From: a virus
Virus record (IMG/VR): IMGVR_UViG_3300047366_000092
Location: 1-30,756 of that record
Direction: 5' to 3' (one strand)
Length of the DNA stretch: 30,756 bases
The position numbers and the translations under genes are program-made. Positions 1 to 5,956 of this stretch are shown here, piece by piece (positions within the stretch are counted from its first letter, which is position 1; each line of letters starts with the position of its first letter). The notes beneath the pieces were generated by a model, which saw only the letters and a list, made by a program, of their open reading frames with translations, did not search any database and was not told where the DNA came from.

Positions 1-1
1 C

Positions 2-241
2 TGGACAGACAACACAGAAACCAACGAAGACGCTACCTTCCTAACACAGGAAGAGTACGATGTCGCCATGAAAGTTATCCCAGTAGACATCAAAGACGTT
101 AAAACTTTCCGTACCGGTTTCGAACTGGTTGAGTATGAGGCGGGTACCGATCCTTTAGATGGTTTCTGTATCCTAGGTTTCGATGAGATCGGAATGTTTT
201 GTAAGAATCCTCGTTATGCATTTATTGGAGGTGCCGCATGA
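2..241 (+). CDS. 3' end of an unrecognised phage protein (partial)
   Basis: An open frame enters from the left edge and ends at a TGA that shares ATGA with the next gene's start. The visible 79 residues contain no recognisable motif; they are acidic, with the segment TFLTQEEYDVAMKV followed by a probable beta-rich half ending CKNPRYAFIGGAA. The four-base overlap with the next gene suggests translational coupling in a run of small early genes. The start lies outside the window, so size and function cannot be judged. Confidence 0.7.
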   Translation, partial: WTDNTETNEDATFLTQEEYDVAMKVIPVDIKDVKTFRTGFELVEYEAGTDPLDGFCILGFDEIGMFCKNPRYAFIGGAA

Positions 242-450
242 ATTTAATCGGTCAGAAAGTCGAAGGTAACTGGGGTGCCATGTACCCCATCGCACACGGT
301 CTAATCGATCGTCAAGTTGGTCGCGACAGTGTCGAAATAAAATGGGAAGACGGTTACCGTGAAGAGGTTCGAGTTGATGATATTCATGAGCTTGGATACC
401 GTAGTCCTAACGGTTCACCCATTGGTATATTTTTTGGAGAAGTAGCATGA
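238..450 (+). CDS. Small conserved-type phage protein, unknown function
   Basis: This 70-residue protein starts at an ATG preceded by GGAG (226-229). It ends in TGA overlapping the next start as ATGA. The segment DSVEIKWEDGYREEVRVDDIHELGYRS looks like paired beta-strands around a charged turn, as in small SH3-like or KOW-like barrels, but that is inference from the strand pattern only. No catalytic motif, membrane segment or signal peptide is visible. It is flanked on both sides by coupled small genes, typical of T4-like early regions where many products are host-takeover or accessory factors of unknown role. Confidence 0.75.
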   Translation: MNLIGQKVEGNWGAMYPIAHGLIDRQVGRDSVEIKWEDGYREEVRVDDIHELGYRSPNGSPIGIFFGEVA

Positions 451-668
451 TAGATTATATTTCTTGTACTGAAGACGGCTCTGAGATTCGTCTTTACGAT
501 GAACACGAGATGCGCCCTGTGTGCGAATCGAACAACGTTGCTGAGTTGGTCAATGCATATTTGAAGTATGGTATTGCTCCTCAAGTGATGGGTTCCTCAG
601 ATTGGTTCGAGGCACCGTTTGCGTCTGCTCGCGAGTACACCATGAAGAAAGTCTACAAACTAATCTAG
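447..668 (+). CDS. Small phage protein, unknown function
   Basis: This 73-residue product overlaps the preceding gene by four bases. An AT-rich stretch with GGAGAAG (436-442) supplies the ribosome site. The sequence is mixed and soluble-looking, with an acidic N-terminal half (DEHEMRPVCES) and a more hydrophobic middle (VAELVNAYLKYGI). I recognise no family. The spacing, shared strand and overlap indicate that it is co-transcribed with the genes on either side. Confidence 0.7.
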   Translation: MIDYISCTEDGSEIRLYDEHEMRPVCESNNVAELVNAYLKYGIAPQVMGSSDWFEAPFASAREYTMKKVYKLI

Positions 669-677
669 GGAGAGACA

Positions 678-1028
678 ATGCCTAAGATCGTTAAACTGAA
701 TTATGACCGAAAGGTCCGGTACCTTTACGACAAGGACACCGAAGAGTGCAACCGACTCGCTAATGAAATCATGGACCACTACGGTCAGTTCTTAGAAACT
801 CCACACGGGTGGTGGATGGAAGATATCACTCGTTTCCAAAAGGAGTTGAGAAACTGCGGTCTTTCTGTGAATGAGTTCCTTCGAAAAGAATTTGTGATGC
901 CGAAGAAAACTGCGGTCAAACCCAAAAGGAAGCCGCGTAAAACTGTCGCAGCCAAAAAACCTGCCGTGACCAAAAAGAAAACTCCGGTCAAGAAAAAGAC
1001 GCCTTCTAAGAGAAAAAAGGTCACATAG
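678..1028 (+). CDS. Protein with a histone H1-like lysine-rich tail
   Basis: The 116-residue protein has two parts. Residues 1-73 form an ordinary, mildly charged domain with a WW pair and helical segments (ITRFQKELRNCGLSVNEFL). Residues 74-116 are almost entirely Lys/Arg, Pro, Ala, Thr and Val, including TPVKKK and TPSKRK, which resemble the TPKK/SPKK minor-groove-binding repeats of histone H1 tails. The start has a good GGGAGAG site at 667-673. A DNA- or RNA-binding role is inferred from composition; the N-terminal domain is not recognised. It ends just before a promoter and closes the first gene run. Confidence 0.75.
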   Translation: MPKIVKLNYDRKVRYLYDKDTEECNRLANEIMDHYGQFLETPHGWWMEDITRFQKELRNCGLSVNEFLRKEFVMPKKTAVKPKRKPRKTVAAKKPAVTKKKTPVKKKTPSKRKKVT

Positions 1029-1032
1029 GCCC

Positions 1033-1060
1033 TTGACTCTAATACTCACTGTGGTATAAT
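1033..1060 (+). promoter_or_regulatory. Sigma70-type promoter with shared downstream element
   Basis: TTGACT (1033-1038), a 16-base spacer and TATAAT (1055-1060) form a near-consensus host promoter. It is followed by AGCTACATAA, a stretch also present downstream of the promoters at 2601 and 3217. It lies between two genes and reads into the gene at 1090. Confidence 0.85.
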
Positions 1061-1089
1061 AGCTACATAAAGTCAAAGAAGGAAGAGAA

Positions 1090-1284
1090 ATGAAGATCAG
1101 ATGCATTGGATTAACGATTACCACTAATCAAGAGATAGTTAGAGACTTCGAAATCTTAACGTCTAATGAAGATGAGATGGTGACTACATGTGGCCACGTT
1201 ATAGACATGTGGTCGGGTGATAAAAGTGTAACTTCCTCGAAGGGAAGACGCATAATGCACACAATGTCCTTTGATATAATTTAG
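1090..1284 (+). CDS. Small phage protein, unknown function
   Basis: This 64-residue product is the first gene after the promoter at 1033-1060, with a purine-rich AAGGAAGAG ribosome site just before the ATG. The sequence starts with alternating hydrophobics (IRCIGLTITT) that suggest a beta-strand and contains two cysteines but no clear metal site. I recognise no family. It is kept as a gene because of the promoter, the ribosome site and the 12-base gap to the next coding region. Confidence 0.65.
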   Translation: MKIRCIGLTITTNQEIVRDFEILTSNEDEMVTTCGHVIDMWSGDKSVTSSKGRRIMHTMSFDII

Positions 1285-1296
1285 AGAGAGAGATTT

Positions 1297-1923
1297 ATGG
1301 GTTATCGAGTTTGGAATGAAAAATACCGTCACTACTACAGTGATGCTATCAAAGTGATGGATGAAGAAATCGCATACAAGTATTATCAGTATGCAGTTCG
1401 AAAGAATTCTCATGGATGGAAAGATTCTGAGAGGAGCAAGACTTATAATGCAGAATGGAAATTCGAAGCCAACTACCCTCACGTAACAAAAGAACTCACA
1501 TTAAAAGAGTGTCGGACGTTTGCAAAACGTGTACTAAAATCTAAATTGTGGGAGAATTTCAATCATAAAAATGATCCAGCGATTGGACTGAGATCTGCAT
1601 GTAAGACTGTCCGGATAGAAAAGATGAGATCGAACTCTTTATCCGGAGTCTGCTATAGGGAACTAATTCGATTGAGTGAGAGTGGCATGAACAAGTACGT
1701 TGTCTTACATGAACTCGCACATGCTGCTGGATTTAGTAAACATGATTACCGATTCCGTGAGTGCCTGATTCGATTGGTCTCAAGATTTCTAGGCCGCGAG
1801 GAAGCTAAGGCGTTGAAGAAATGTTTCCGTGAAAAAAAGTTACGAGTTTCCAGACCTATCATCAAATCACCTGAAGCATGGTTGAAAGCTTGTCAACGTG
1901 CTCCTATAAAAATTGTCGCATAA
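1297..1923 (+). CDS. Putative zinc metallopeptidase-like protein (HELAH)
   Basis: The 208-residue protein carries HELAH at residues 138-142, the HExxH zinc-binding and catalytic signature, followed by a further histidine at 149 (FSKHDYRF) that could be the third ligand. The motif sits after a hydrophobic strand (KYVVLHE) and before a Lys/Arg-rich C-terminal region. The arrangement resembles the small phage and actinobacterial putative metallohydrolases with a HELAH motif (TIGR04338-like) more than SprT, but this is a motif-level judgement. The N-terminal 130 residues are unrecognised. The ribosome site is GAGAGAGA at about 1285-1292. Its substrate is unknown; processing of a host or phage protein early in infection is possible. 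Confidence 0.7.
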   Translation: MGYRVWNEKYRHYYSDAIKVMDEEIAYKYYQYAVRKNSHGWKDSERSKTYNAEWKFEANYPHVTKELTLKECRTFAKRVLKSKLWENFNHKNDPAIGLRSACKTVRIEKMRSNSLSGVCYRELIRLSESGMNKYVVLHELAHAAGFSKHDYRFRECLIRLVSRFLGREEAKALKKCFREKKLRVSRPIIKSPEAWLKACQRAPIKIVA

Positions 1924-1932
1924 GGAATTCAA

Positions 1933-2124
1933 ATGAATGAAATAATGGAAGCACACGATGAGTTAACTAAAGATTTGGAGAGAGTCCTCTACTTAATGGA
2001 AGATGATAATTATGAAGAACTGCCTGATTATCTAAAGGAACCTCTAGTCAAGAATAGGAATCGTTTGGAGATGTTGCTCGAAGTTCTGGAAGAAGATCCG
2101 TTATATGAAAGGATTGTTTTATAA
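1933..2124 (+). CDS. Small acidic helical protein, unknown function
   Basis: This 63-residue product follows the metallopeptidase gene by nine bases, with AAGGAA ahead of its ATG. It is strongly acidic and leucine-rich, with predicted helices throughout (DELTKDLERVLYLM; NRLEMLLEVLEEDPLYERIVL). No family is recognised. The size, charge and coupling are what is seen for small adaptor or inhibitor-like phage proteins, but no partner can be named. It is the last gene before the promoter at 2146. Confidence 0.65.
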   Translation: MNEIMEAHDELTKDLERVLYLMEDDNYEELPDYLKEPLVKNRNRLEMLLEVLEEDPLYERIVL

Positions 2125-2145
2125 CAAATTGGTCTAAGAAAAGTG

Positions 2146-2174
2146 TTGACTTTTGTTATCAAAACATCTATAAT
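2146..2174 (+). promoter_or_regulatory. Sigma70-type promoter
   Basis: TTGACT (2146-2151) and TATAAT (2169-2174) are separated by 17 bases in the gap between two genes. It lacks the GCTACATAA extension found at three other promoters in this region. It reads into the small membrane protein gene at 2207. Confidence 0.85.
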
Positions 2175-2206
2175 ACTTGTATTGAAATTGAGAAGAGGAA
2201 TGATTT

Positions 2207-2407
2207 ATGAAAGGTTTGTCTGAAACTGTTTTTAGTCTTGTTGCTGTATCCCTTGTCCTTGTTTATTGTACTGCTGTTATTGATATGCCCGATGTTCATG
2301 TTAGTAATATGACTGGAGAGTGTGTCAAGGTTATCAACTATGCTGAGAACGATAGCTACACGTGTGAAGTTCTTCCTACGAAATACAACCATGTGTGGGT
2401 GAAGTAA
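2207..2407 (+). CDS. Small single-pass or secreted phage protein
   Basis: The 66-residue protein begins MKGLSE followed by a hydrophobic stretch (about residues 8-24) that reads as a signal anchor or signal peptide. The rest would lie outside the cytoplasm and has two cysteines (in ECVKV and YTCEV) that could form a disulfide. Its C-terminal pattern, YTCE-x5-KY-x2-VWVK, is one I recognise from small uncharacterised proteins of marine T4-like phages. No lipobox is evident. AGAGGAA precedes the start. Its stop shares a base with the next gene's ATG. Its function is unknown; an envelope role is inferred only from topology. Confidence 0.75.
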   Translation: MKGLSETVFSLVAVSLVLVYCTAVIDMPDVHVSNMTGECVKVINYAENDSYTCEVLPTKYNHVWVK

Positions 2408-2589
2408 TGGAACTGGTTTACGACATAATCGGTTTTGGTTTGTTTGGGTTCCTCGCTTTGCTGTTATACGTCAACCTACACATGGAAGAAGAGAAAGAAC
2501 TGGGAGAGCGCATACCATTGATGTGGGAAGAGGGTGGTTGGTTAAGAACTTTTTGGAATACCCTTATATCAAATCGGTCTAAGAAATAG
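2407..2589 (+). CDS. Small predicted membrane protein
   Basis: This 60-residue product starts at the ATG overlapping the previous stop (TAATG). A GTG four codons upstream is possible, but the overlap makes 2407 the better start. Residues 7-24 (FGFLALLLYVNL) form one predicted membrane helix, followed by an acidic then tryptophan-containing tail. It is encoded directly after another small membrane protein, so the two may act together at the envelope. No family is recognised. Confidence 0.7.
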   Translation: MELVYDIIGFGLFGFLALLLYVNLHMEEEKELGERIPLMWEEGGWLRTFWNTLISNRSKK

Positions 2590-2600
2590 CTAAAAAAGTG

Positions 2601-2628
2601 TTGACTATTATTCAGAATTTGGTATAAT
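2601..2628 (+). promoter_or_regulatory. Sigma70-type promoter with shared downstream element
   Basis: TTGACT (2601-2606) and TATAAT (2623-2628) are 16 bases apart. GGTATAATAGCTACATAA at 2621-2638 is identical to the copy at 1053-1070. The promoter lies in the intergenic gap and reads into the gene at 2661. Confidence 0.9.
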
Positions 2629-2660
2629 AGCTACATAAATTAATGAGAGAGAAATTTGTT

Positions 2661-3044
2661 ATGGCATATGTAAGTCAAGAAGATAAAAAGAAATTAACCC
2701 CCGCGATCAAAGCGGTCCTCAAGAAGTACAACATGAAAGGCACTCTTGCCATTCGTCATCACAGCATTTTGGTGTGTAACATTAAGAGTGGTGCTCTCGA
2801 TATCATCGGAGCGTTACCTGTCAGTGAGTACGGTCCTCGTGACTACGTTCAGGTCAATCCGTACTGGATTGCTGAAAACTACGACAACGAAGAAGTTGTT
2901 GCGTTCTTAACTGAGTTAAAGGCTGCTATGGAAGGGCCTGACTTCTTCTGTGAAGACGACAGCGCGACTGACTATTTCTTCAGAAGTCACTACATCGACA
3001 TCAACGTCGGACAGTTCAACAAACCTTATCAGTTGGTGGCATAA
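2661..3044 (+). CDS. Conserved T4-like phage protein, unknown function
   Basis: The chosen start gives 127 residues beginning MAYVSQEDKKKL. An in-frame ATG at 2643 would add six residues, but GAGAGA (about 2646-2651) is the likely ribosome site and sits between the two. The protein has the features KAVLKKYNMKGTL, a beta-hairpin region ending LVCNIKSG, and a C-terminal segment with TDYFFRSHYIDI and KPYQLV. I recognise this layout as a widespread uncharacterised phage family. No catalytic motif is evident. It is the first gene behind a strong promoter, so it is probably made early and in quantity. Confidence 0.8.
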   Translation: MAYVSQEDKKKLTPAIKAVLKKYNMKGTLAIRHHSILVCNIKSGALDIIGALPVSEYGPRDYVQVNPYWIAENYDNEEVVAFLTELKAAMEGPDFFCEDDSATDYFFRSHYIDINVGQFNKPYQLVA

Positions 3045-3045
3045 T

Positions 3046-3207
3046 ATGACTTTTAGACGTTGGTGTGATCTAATGTGGTTCGAGCACTGTGATGAGGTTG
3101 AACTCTACACAGGTAAACGTCCAGACTACAAGGCAAAGGATTACTTTGCAAAATACAAGTGGTTCCTGAAACGTGAATATTTACATGCAATTGCTAAAAA
3201 AAATTAA
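3046..3207 (+). CDS. Small tryptophan-rich phage protein
   Basis: A 53-residue reading frame starts one base after the previous stop (TAATATG). It is rich in aromatic and basic residues (RRWCDLMWFEHC near the start, YKWFLKREY near the end) and would be largely helical. Similar small proteins are common in T4-like phages but have no known role. A longer in-frame open stretch extends upstream inside the previous gene, but the ATG at 3046 is the only start that fits the gene spacing. Confidence 0.7.
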   Translation: MTFRRWCDLMWFEHCDEVELYTGKRPDYKAKDYFAKYKWFLKREYLHAIAKKN

Positions 3208-3216
3208 GCAAAGCCC

Positions 3217-3245
3217 TTGACAAACGTTTCAAAAACAGGTACAAT
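3217..3245 (+). promoter_or_regulatory. Sigma70-type promoter with shared downstream element
   Basis: TTGACA (3217-3222) and TACAAT (3240-3245) are 17 bases apart, followed by GGCTACATAAA. This matches the extended element of the promoters at 1033 and 2601 with two differences. It reads into the gene at 3281. Confidence 0.85.
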
Positions 3246-3280
3246 GGCTACATAAACTAATGAAGAGAGAGATTTAAATT

Positions 3281-3517
3281 ATGTTCTACGCAAAACCCAA
3301 AATGTCAAACAATCACCATGCACAGACTTTCGACACTGTCGAAGCTGCTGTTCAGTTCCTTAACAACTACAACGAGTTAGGTCCAGACTTCGTTCAAGAA
3401 GGTTACTCTAACGACGTTTCTAAATTGCAAGCAGAAGACTTCTGGTTGGTCGGTAAGTTGGTCGGTCCAGTTGGTACTGAATTCAAGAACAATAAAGTTG
3501 TTAAGGCTAAGTCATGA
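3281..3517 (+). CDS. Small phage protein, unknown function
   Basis: This 78-residue product is the first gene behind the promoter at 3217, with GAAGAGAGAGA ahead of its start. It reads as a small alpha/beta protein (TFDTVEAAVQFLNNYNELG, then FWLVGKLVGPVGTEF) with a basic end. No family, membrane segment or catalytic residues are recognised. Its TGA overlaps the next start as ATGA, indicating coupled translation with the following acidic protein. Confidence 0.75.
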   Translation: MFYAKPKMSNNHHAQTFDTVEAAVQFLNNYNELGPDFVQEGYSNDVSKLQAEDFWLVGKLVGPVGTEFKNNKVVKAKS

Positions 3518-3705
3518 GTACTGTAGCGTGGTTCGCCACTGGCGAGATTGGTGAGGCAGTTCGTGATGTCATGGATTCTTTCCTTGATGATGTCATCGAC
3601 TCTACTACTGCAATAGCGACACTATCTTCGATGGGTCTGAATAACGATGAGATGATGAGTCTTATCGAACAGGAACTCGAAGCTCAACAAGCAACATTTC
3701 ACTAG
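3514..3705 (+). CDS. Small acidic protein, unknown function
   Basis: This 63-residue product overlaps the preceding gene by four bases. It is acidic and helical, with many Asp, Glu, Ser, Thr and Met residues (DVMDSFLDDVID; NNDEMMSLIEQELEAQQ). No family is recognised. The strict coupling to the gene before it suggests that the two are made in similar amounts. Confidence 0.7.
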   Translation: MSTVAWFATGEIGEAVRDVMDSFLDDVIDSTTAIATLSSMGLNNDEMMSLIEQELEAQQATFH

Positions 3706-3715
3706 GAATATTGAT

Positions 3716-4036
3716 ATGGGTATAATTGCAAACATTTATCGAGCAGATAACCGCGACTCTTCTGCTGGTGGTATGAGTTCACGATTCACTGAAGTGACTA
3801 TAGTGAACATCGAAGGTCCTTTCGAACCAACTGTGGGTCGCCCTGCGGTCGAGTTGGTCGATGGTTACGCTCGCGGCACCTGTTTCGTACGTCCAACCTA
3901 TCTATGTGAAGAACGTCCGATGATGGGTGGTACGTTCGTCGCTACTTCTGACAGTCGTTTTAGAAACAAGGTTCGTGAGATTACTGGAGCTGAGTTCTCC
4001 GGTGCGGTTCCTTTTCATGATCGAGTGGAGTTTTAA
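3716..4036 (+). CDS. Conserved phage protein, unknown function
   Basis: The 106-residue protein has a beta-rich pattern: IIANIYRADNRDSSAGGMSS, then TEVTIVNIEGPFEP, then a C-terminal basic segment. The N-terminal RADNRD-x2-AGG-x-SS motif followed by a VNIEGPF-type strand resembles a family of uncharacterised phage proteins, recognised by pattern only. AGGAAT precedes the start. Its TAA shares one base with the start of the MazG-like gene. Confidence 0.75.
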   Translation: MGIIANIYRADNRDSSAGGMSSRFTEVTIVNIEGPFEPTVGRPAVELVDGYARGTCFVRPTYLCEERPMMGGTFVATSDSRFRNKVREITGAEFSGAVPFHDRVEF

Positions 4037-4341
4037 TGTTACGACATAACGATAGCTGTACCGAACTGCTCACCATTCTGCAAGAAGAATGTGCCGAGGT
4101 CATTCAAAGAGTGTCGAAGGTAAAGCGGTTCGGTCAGGATCAACACAACCTGTCTCTACTTGCTAAAGAGGTCGGCGACCTTGTTTGCATGATTGAGTTG
4201 TTACAACAATGGGAAGTAGTGTCGTACACTGCGGTTGAGGAGGCGCGAACAGAAAAGTTGTTCAAGCTTCGTACTTGGTCTAGTCTATTTGATTATGACA
4301 GTGATGACAACTATGACGCTAGTGTTAGGTCGGAGAACTGA
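4036..4341 (+). CDS. MazG-like nucleotide pyrophosphohydrolase
   Basis: This 101-residue protein has the metal-binding signature of all-alpha NTP pyrophosphatases: EECAE at residues 17-21 (EExxE) and EVGD at 45-48 (ExxD), each in a predicted helix. The family hydrolyses nucleoside triphosphates to monophosphates and pyrophosphate. Phage members have been proposed to act on (d)NTP pools or on (p)ppGpp during infection. The length fits a single-domain member. The start overlaps the previous stop by one base. The C-terminal acidic tail (DYDSDDNYD) is unusual but may just be a linker. The substrate cannot be read from sequence. Confidence 0.8.
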   Translation: MLRHNDSCTELLTILQEECAEVIQRVSKVKRFGQDQHNLSLLAKEVGDLVCMIELLQQWEVVSYTAVEEARTEKLFKLRTWSSLFDYDSDDNYDASVRSEN

Positions 4342-4342
4342 A

Positions 4343-4834
4343 ATGAAGTATGCCGAAAATGTTGATGTTGCAGAATCACCCAGTTATGAGATGTCGACCT
4401 ATGTTCATAAGGTTGCACAGTTTCTAGGAATCTCTACCATGCCTGGCCACGTCGAGCTAGAATTCGTCAATGACCTAGGTACGTTCGCTGGACTAGTTGA
4501 CGGCGATGAGGATCAAGTTGATATCTCTATCGCTGAGTACTTCGAAGGCAAACGGGTCGATGAGAAACAAATGAAAATCAACATTGCCCATGAGATGATT
4601 CATGCAGTACAGATACTAAGTGGTCGATTGATTCATACTGGACTAACTCTGAATGAAGGTGTGATGTCCTATAAATGGATATTTGATGGTCAAGAGTATG
4701 AGAATATGAAGTACTGTGATCAGCCATGGGAAAACGAGGCATATGACAATGAAGAAGAAATCTACCAAGCGGTCGAATCCGGTCGCGAAGTATGCGAGGC
4801 GATTCAATCGCGCCTCTACCCACGTCGACCGTAA
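4343..4834 (+). CDS. Putative zinc metallopeptidase-like protein (HEMIH)
   Basis: The ATG at 4343 with GGAG at 4332-4335 gives 163 residues; an upstream in-frame ATG at 4235 lies deep inside the MazG-like gene and is rejected. HEMIH at residues 83-87 is an HExxH zinc site in a helix (INIAHEMIHAVQ). PWENEAY at 129-135 supplies glutamates that could give the third ligand, as in gluzincin-type peptidases. Similar phage proteins with HExxH followed by a PWExEAY-type motif are common and mostly uncharacterised. The last 86 bases overlap the small basic gene at 4749 in another frame. This is the second HExxH protein in the region and is unrelated in sequence to the one at 1297. Confidence 0.75.
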   Translation: MKYAENVDVAESPSYEMSTYVHKVAQFLGISTMPGHVELEFVNDLGTFAGLVDGDEDQVDISIAEYFEGKRVDEKQMKINIAHEMIHAVQILSGRLIHTGLTLNEGVMSYKWIFDGQEYENMKYCDQPWENEAYDNEEEIYQAVESGREVCEAIQSRLYPRRP

Positions 4835-4898
4835 GAAGGAGTCGAAGAAACGCGGTCAGTTAACCAAAGATGAACTGTATCCAAATAATGGATTCTAG
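4749..4898 (+). CDS. Small basic phage protein overlapping the metallopeptidase gene
   Basis: A 49-residue, very basic product starts inside the metallopeptidase gene in a different frame, with GAGG at 4736-4739 as ribosome site. The pattern NPVAKYARRFNRAST followed by DRKKESKKRG matches a family of tiny basic proteins found across T4-like and other phages. This is why I accept it despite the 86-base overlap. In-frame alternatives at 4716 (GTG) and 4743 (ATG) are less well placed. Nucleic-acid or ribosome binding is suggested only by charge. Confidence 0.7.
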   Translation: MKKKSTKRSNPVAKYARRFNRASTHVDRKKESKKRGQLTKDELYPNNGF

Positions 4899-4902
4899 CC
4901 AC

Positions 4903-4931
4903 TTGACAACCCCCTACATATAAGGTATAAT
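4903..4931 (+). promoter_or_regulatory. Sigma70-type promoter abutting a start codon
   Basis: TTGACA (4903-4908), 17 bases, TATAAT (4926-4931). The ATG of the following open frame is at 4933, upstream of where transcription should begin. Transcripts from this promoter would therefore use a later start (ATG 4963). Confidence 0.8.
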
Positions 4932-4932
4932 T

Positions 4933-5157
4933 ATGGCAGTAAGTAAAGAAGTACGTTACGCAATGGTTCGTGCGGCAGCACTCAAGGTCCAGAAGCGTAG
5001 TAAGGTTCGCAAGTCAAACCAACGTCTAGCGAACGAAGTAGTAGGTCTTGATCGTCAAGACTATAAATCCGATGTACGCTGGGGAGATGAAGATAAGTTC
5101 GTTAACACTCTCTTCTCCGATGTCCATCAATCAACCCAAAACGAGGAATGGAATTAA
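4933..5157 (+). CDS. Small basic protein with two possible starts
   Basis: The full frame gives 74 residues, with a basic N-terminal half (AAALKVQKRSKVRKSNQR) and an acidic C-terminal half. The first ATG (4933) lies two bases after a TATAAT box, so it could only be used on read-through RNA from upstream. The ATG at 4963 (residue 11) lies behind AAAGAAG (4945-4951) and would serve RNA starting at the local promoter, giving a 64-residue form. I list the longer frame and regard the shorter start as at least as likely. No family is recognised. Its TAA shares a base with the next start. Confidence 0.65.
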   Translation: MAVSKEVRYAMVRAAALKVQKRSKVRKSNQRLANEVVGLDRQDYKSDVRWGDEDKFVNTLFSDVHQSTQNEEWN

Positions 5158-5456
5158 TGTCCACACCAATGCCTGAGAACCTAATTGATTTAGGTCAATA
5201 TACTCGTAACGATGTAGAGCTCATCTCGCGTGAGTTTTTGCGTTGCGTTTATCTAGATACTCTAGAATCTTTTGGTAAAGATTATGCGAGTCTAGATGAA
5301 GAGGATGAGACGCGTAAGAACGTTCTCGCTACACTTGAAGCATTCGAACACACCATTGCAGTACTAGATGGTAGCGAAGAGTTTCTTGAAGCAGTACACT
5401 CAGAAGCGTCTAATGAAGAAGCAACAGCGGAGGACGCTGAATTTGAACGATTCTAA
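5157..5456 (+). CDS. Acidic helical protein, unknown function
   Basis: I chose the ATG at 5157, which overlaps the previous TAA and lies ten bases after GAGG (5143-5146). A start three codons upstream would sit directly on that site. The 99-residue product is strongly acidic and helical, with an Asp/Glu-rich C-terminal tail (EEATAEDAEFE). No family is recognised. It is the first of three coupled genes leading to gp33. Confidence 0.7.
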   Translation: MSTPMPENLIDLGQYTRNDVELISREFLRCVYLDTLESFGKDYASLDEEDETRKNVLATLEAFEHTIAVLDGSEEFLEAVHSEASNEEATAEDAEFERF

Positions 5457-5466
5457 GGAGGAGTCG

Positions 5467-5727
5467 ATGTTTAATTATGATAATATTGTTGACCAACTTC
5501 GGTCTAACGTACTTCAGGTAACATTTAGTAAGGTCAATGGTGAGGAACGCATTATGCCTTGCACTCTCCAAACTGATTATATGCCTGAACTATCGGAGGC
5601 TAAGGTCAATCAAGTGGATGACTTTTCTGTAAATAAGTCTGTGATTCGAGCATTCGCAATCGACAAACAATCATGGCGGTCATTCCGCGTTGATAATGTC
5701 AGGGCGATTGAGGTAATCAATGGATGA
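5467..5727 (+). CDS. DUF2693-like SH3-barrel phage protein
   Basis: A strong AAGGAGG (5455-5461) sets the start at 5467, giving 86 residues. The layout, VTFSKVNGEERIMPCTL early and FAIDKQSWRSFRVDNV late, matches the DUF2693 family of small phage proteins. In these a beta-barrel begins with a 'KVxGxxRxMxCTL' strand pair and ends with a 'W+SFRxDxV' strand. The function of the family is not established. It overlaps the start of the gp33 gene by eight bases, so the two are translated together. Confidence 0.75.
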   Translation: MFNYDNIVDQLRSNVLQVTFSKVNGEERIMPCTLQTDYMPELSEAKVNQVDDFSVNKSVIRAFAIDKQSWRSFRVDNVRAIEVING

Positions 5728-5956
5728 GACTACAGAAGAGAAGTTCATAACCAAGAAATCATTCTCTGCGATGATCGAGAGTTTCGTATTTCAAAACAGA
5801 ATGTCGTACATGGATTCTATTGTACATCTCTGTGAGAAGAACGGATTAGAGCTGGAAGACATCAAGAAGTACTTGTCTCCAACTATCGTCGAACATCTTG
5901 AGAGTGAAGCACGTCAGTTGAATTTTCTGCCAAAGCAGAACACACTAGACGTATAA
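5720..5956 (+). CDS. 33: gp33, late-transcription coactivator
   Basis: The 78-residue product aligns by eye with the conserved C-terminal two-thirds of T4 gp33. It shares a helix ending in MSYMDSIVHLCEKNGLE (T4 has MSYLEATTAFLEENSI), then a segment like 'SPTIVEHLESEARQLNFL', then NTLD near the end. gp33 bridges host RNA polymerase, the late sigma gp55 and the sliding clamp gp45 to activate late promoters. It is shorter than T4 gp33 (about 112 residues), mainly at the N-terminus. It stops at NTLDV, where T4 continues with hydrophobic residues of the clamp-binding tail. Its position upstream of gene 32 is as in T4. Its stop codon lies inside the TATAAATA box that serves gene 32. Confidence 0.8.
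   Translation: MDETTEEKFITKKSFSAMIESFVFQNRMSYMDSIVHLCEKNGLELEDIKKYLSPTIVEHLESEARQLNFLPKQNTLDV

Noticed and set aside
792-1124. Minus-strand open frames opposite the Lys-rich gene and its promoter.
   Set aside because: They are shadows of AAR codons (Phe/Leu/Ser-rich) and run through a promoter.
1156-1482. Minus-strand 108-codon open frame.
   Set aside because: It spans two plus-strand genes, lacks a ribosome site and has no family resemblance.
4235-4342. Upstream in-frame extension of the HEMIH metallopeptidase with a hydrophobic stretch that mimics a signal peptide.
   Set aside because: It lies inside the MazG-like gene; the ATG at 4343 with GGAG is far better placed.
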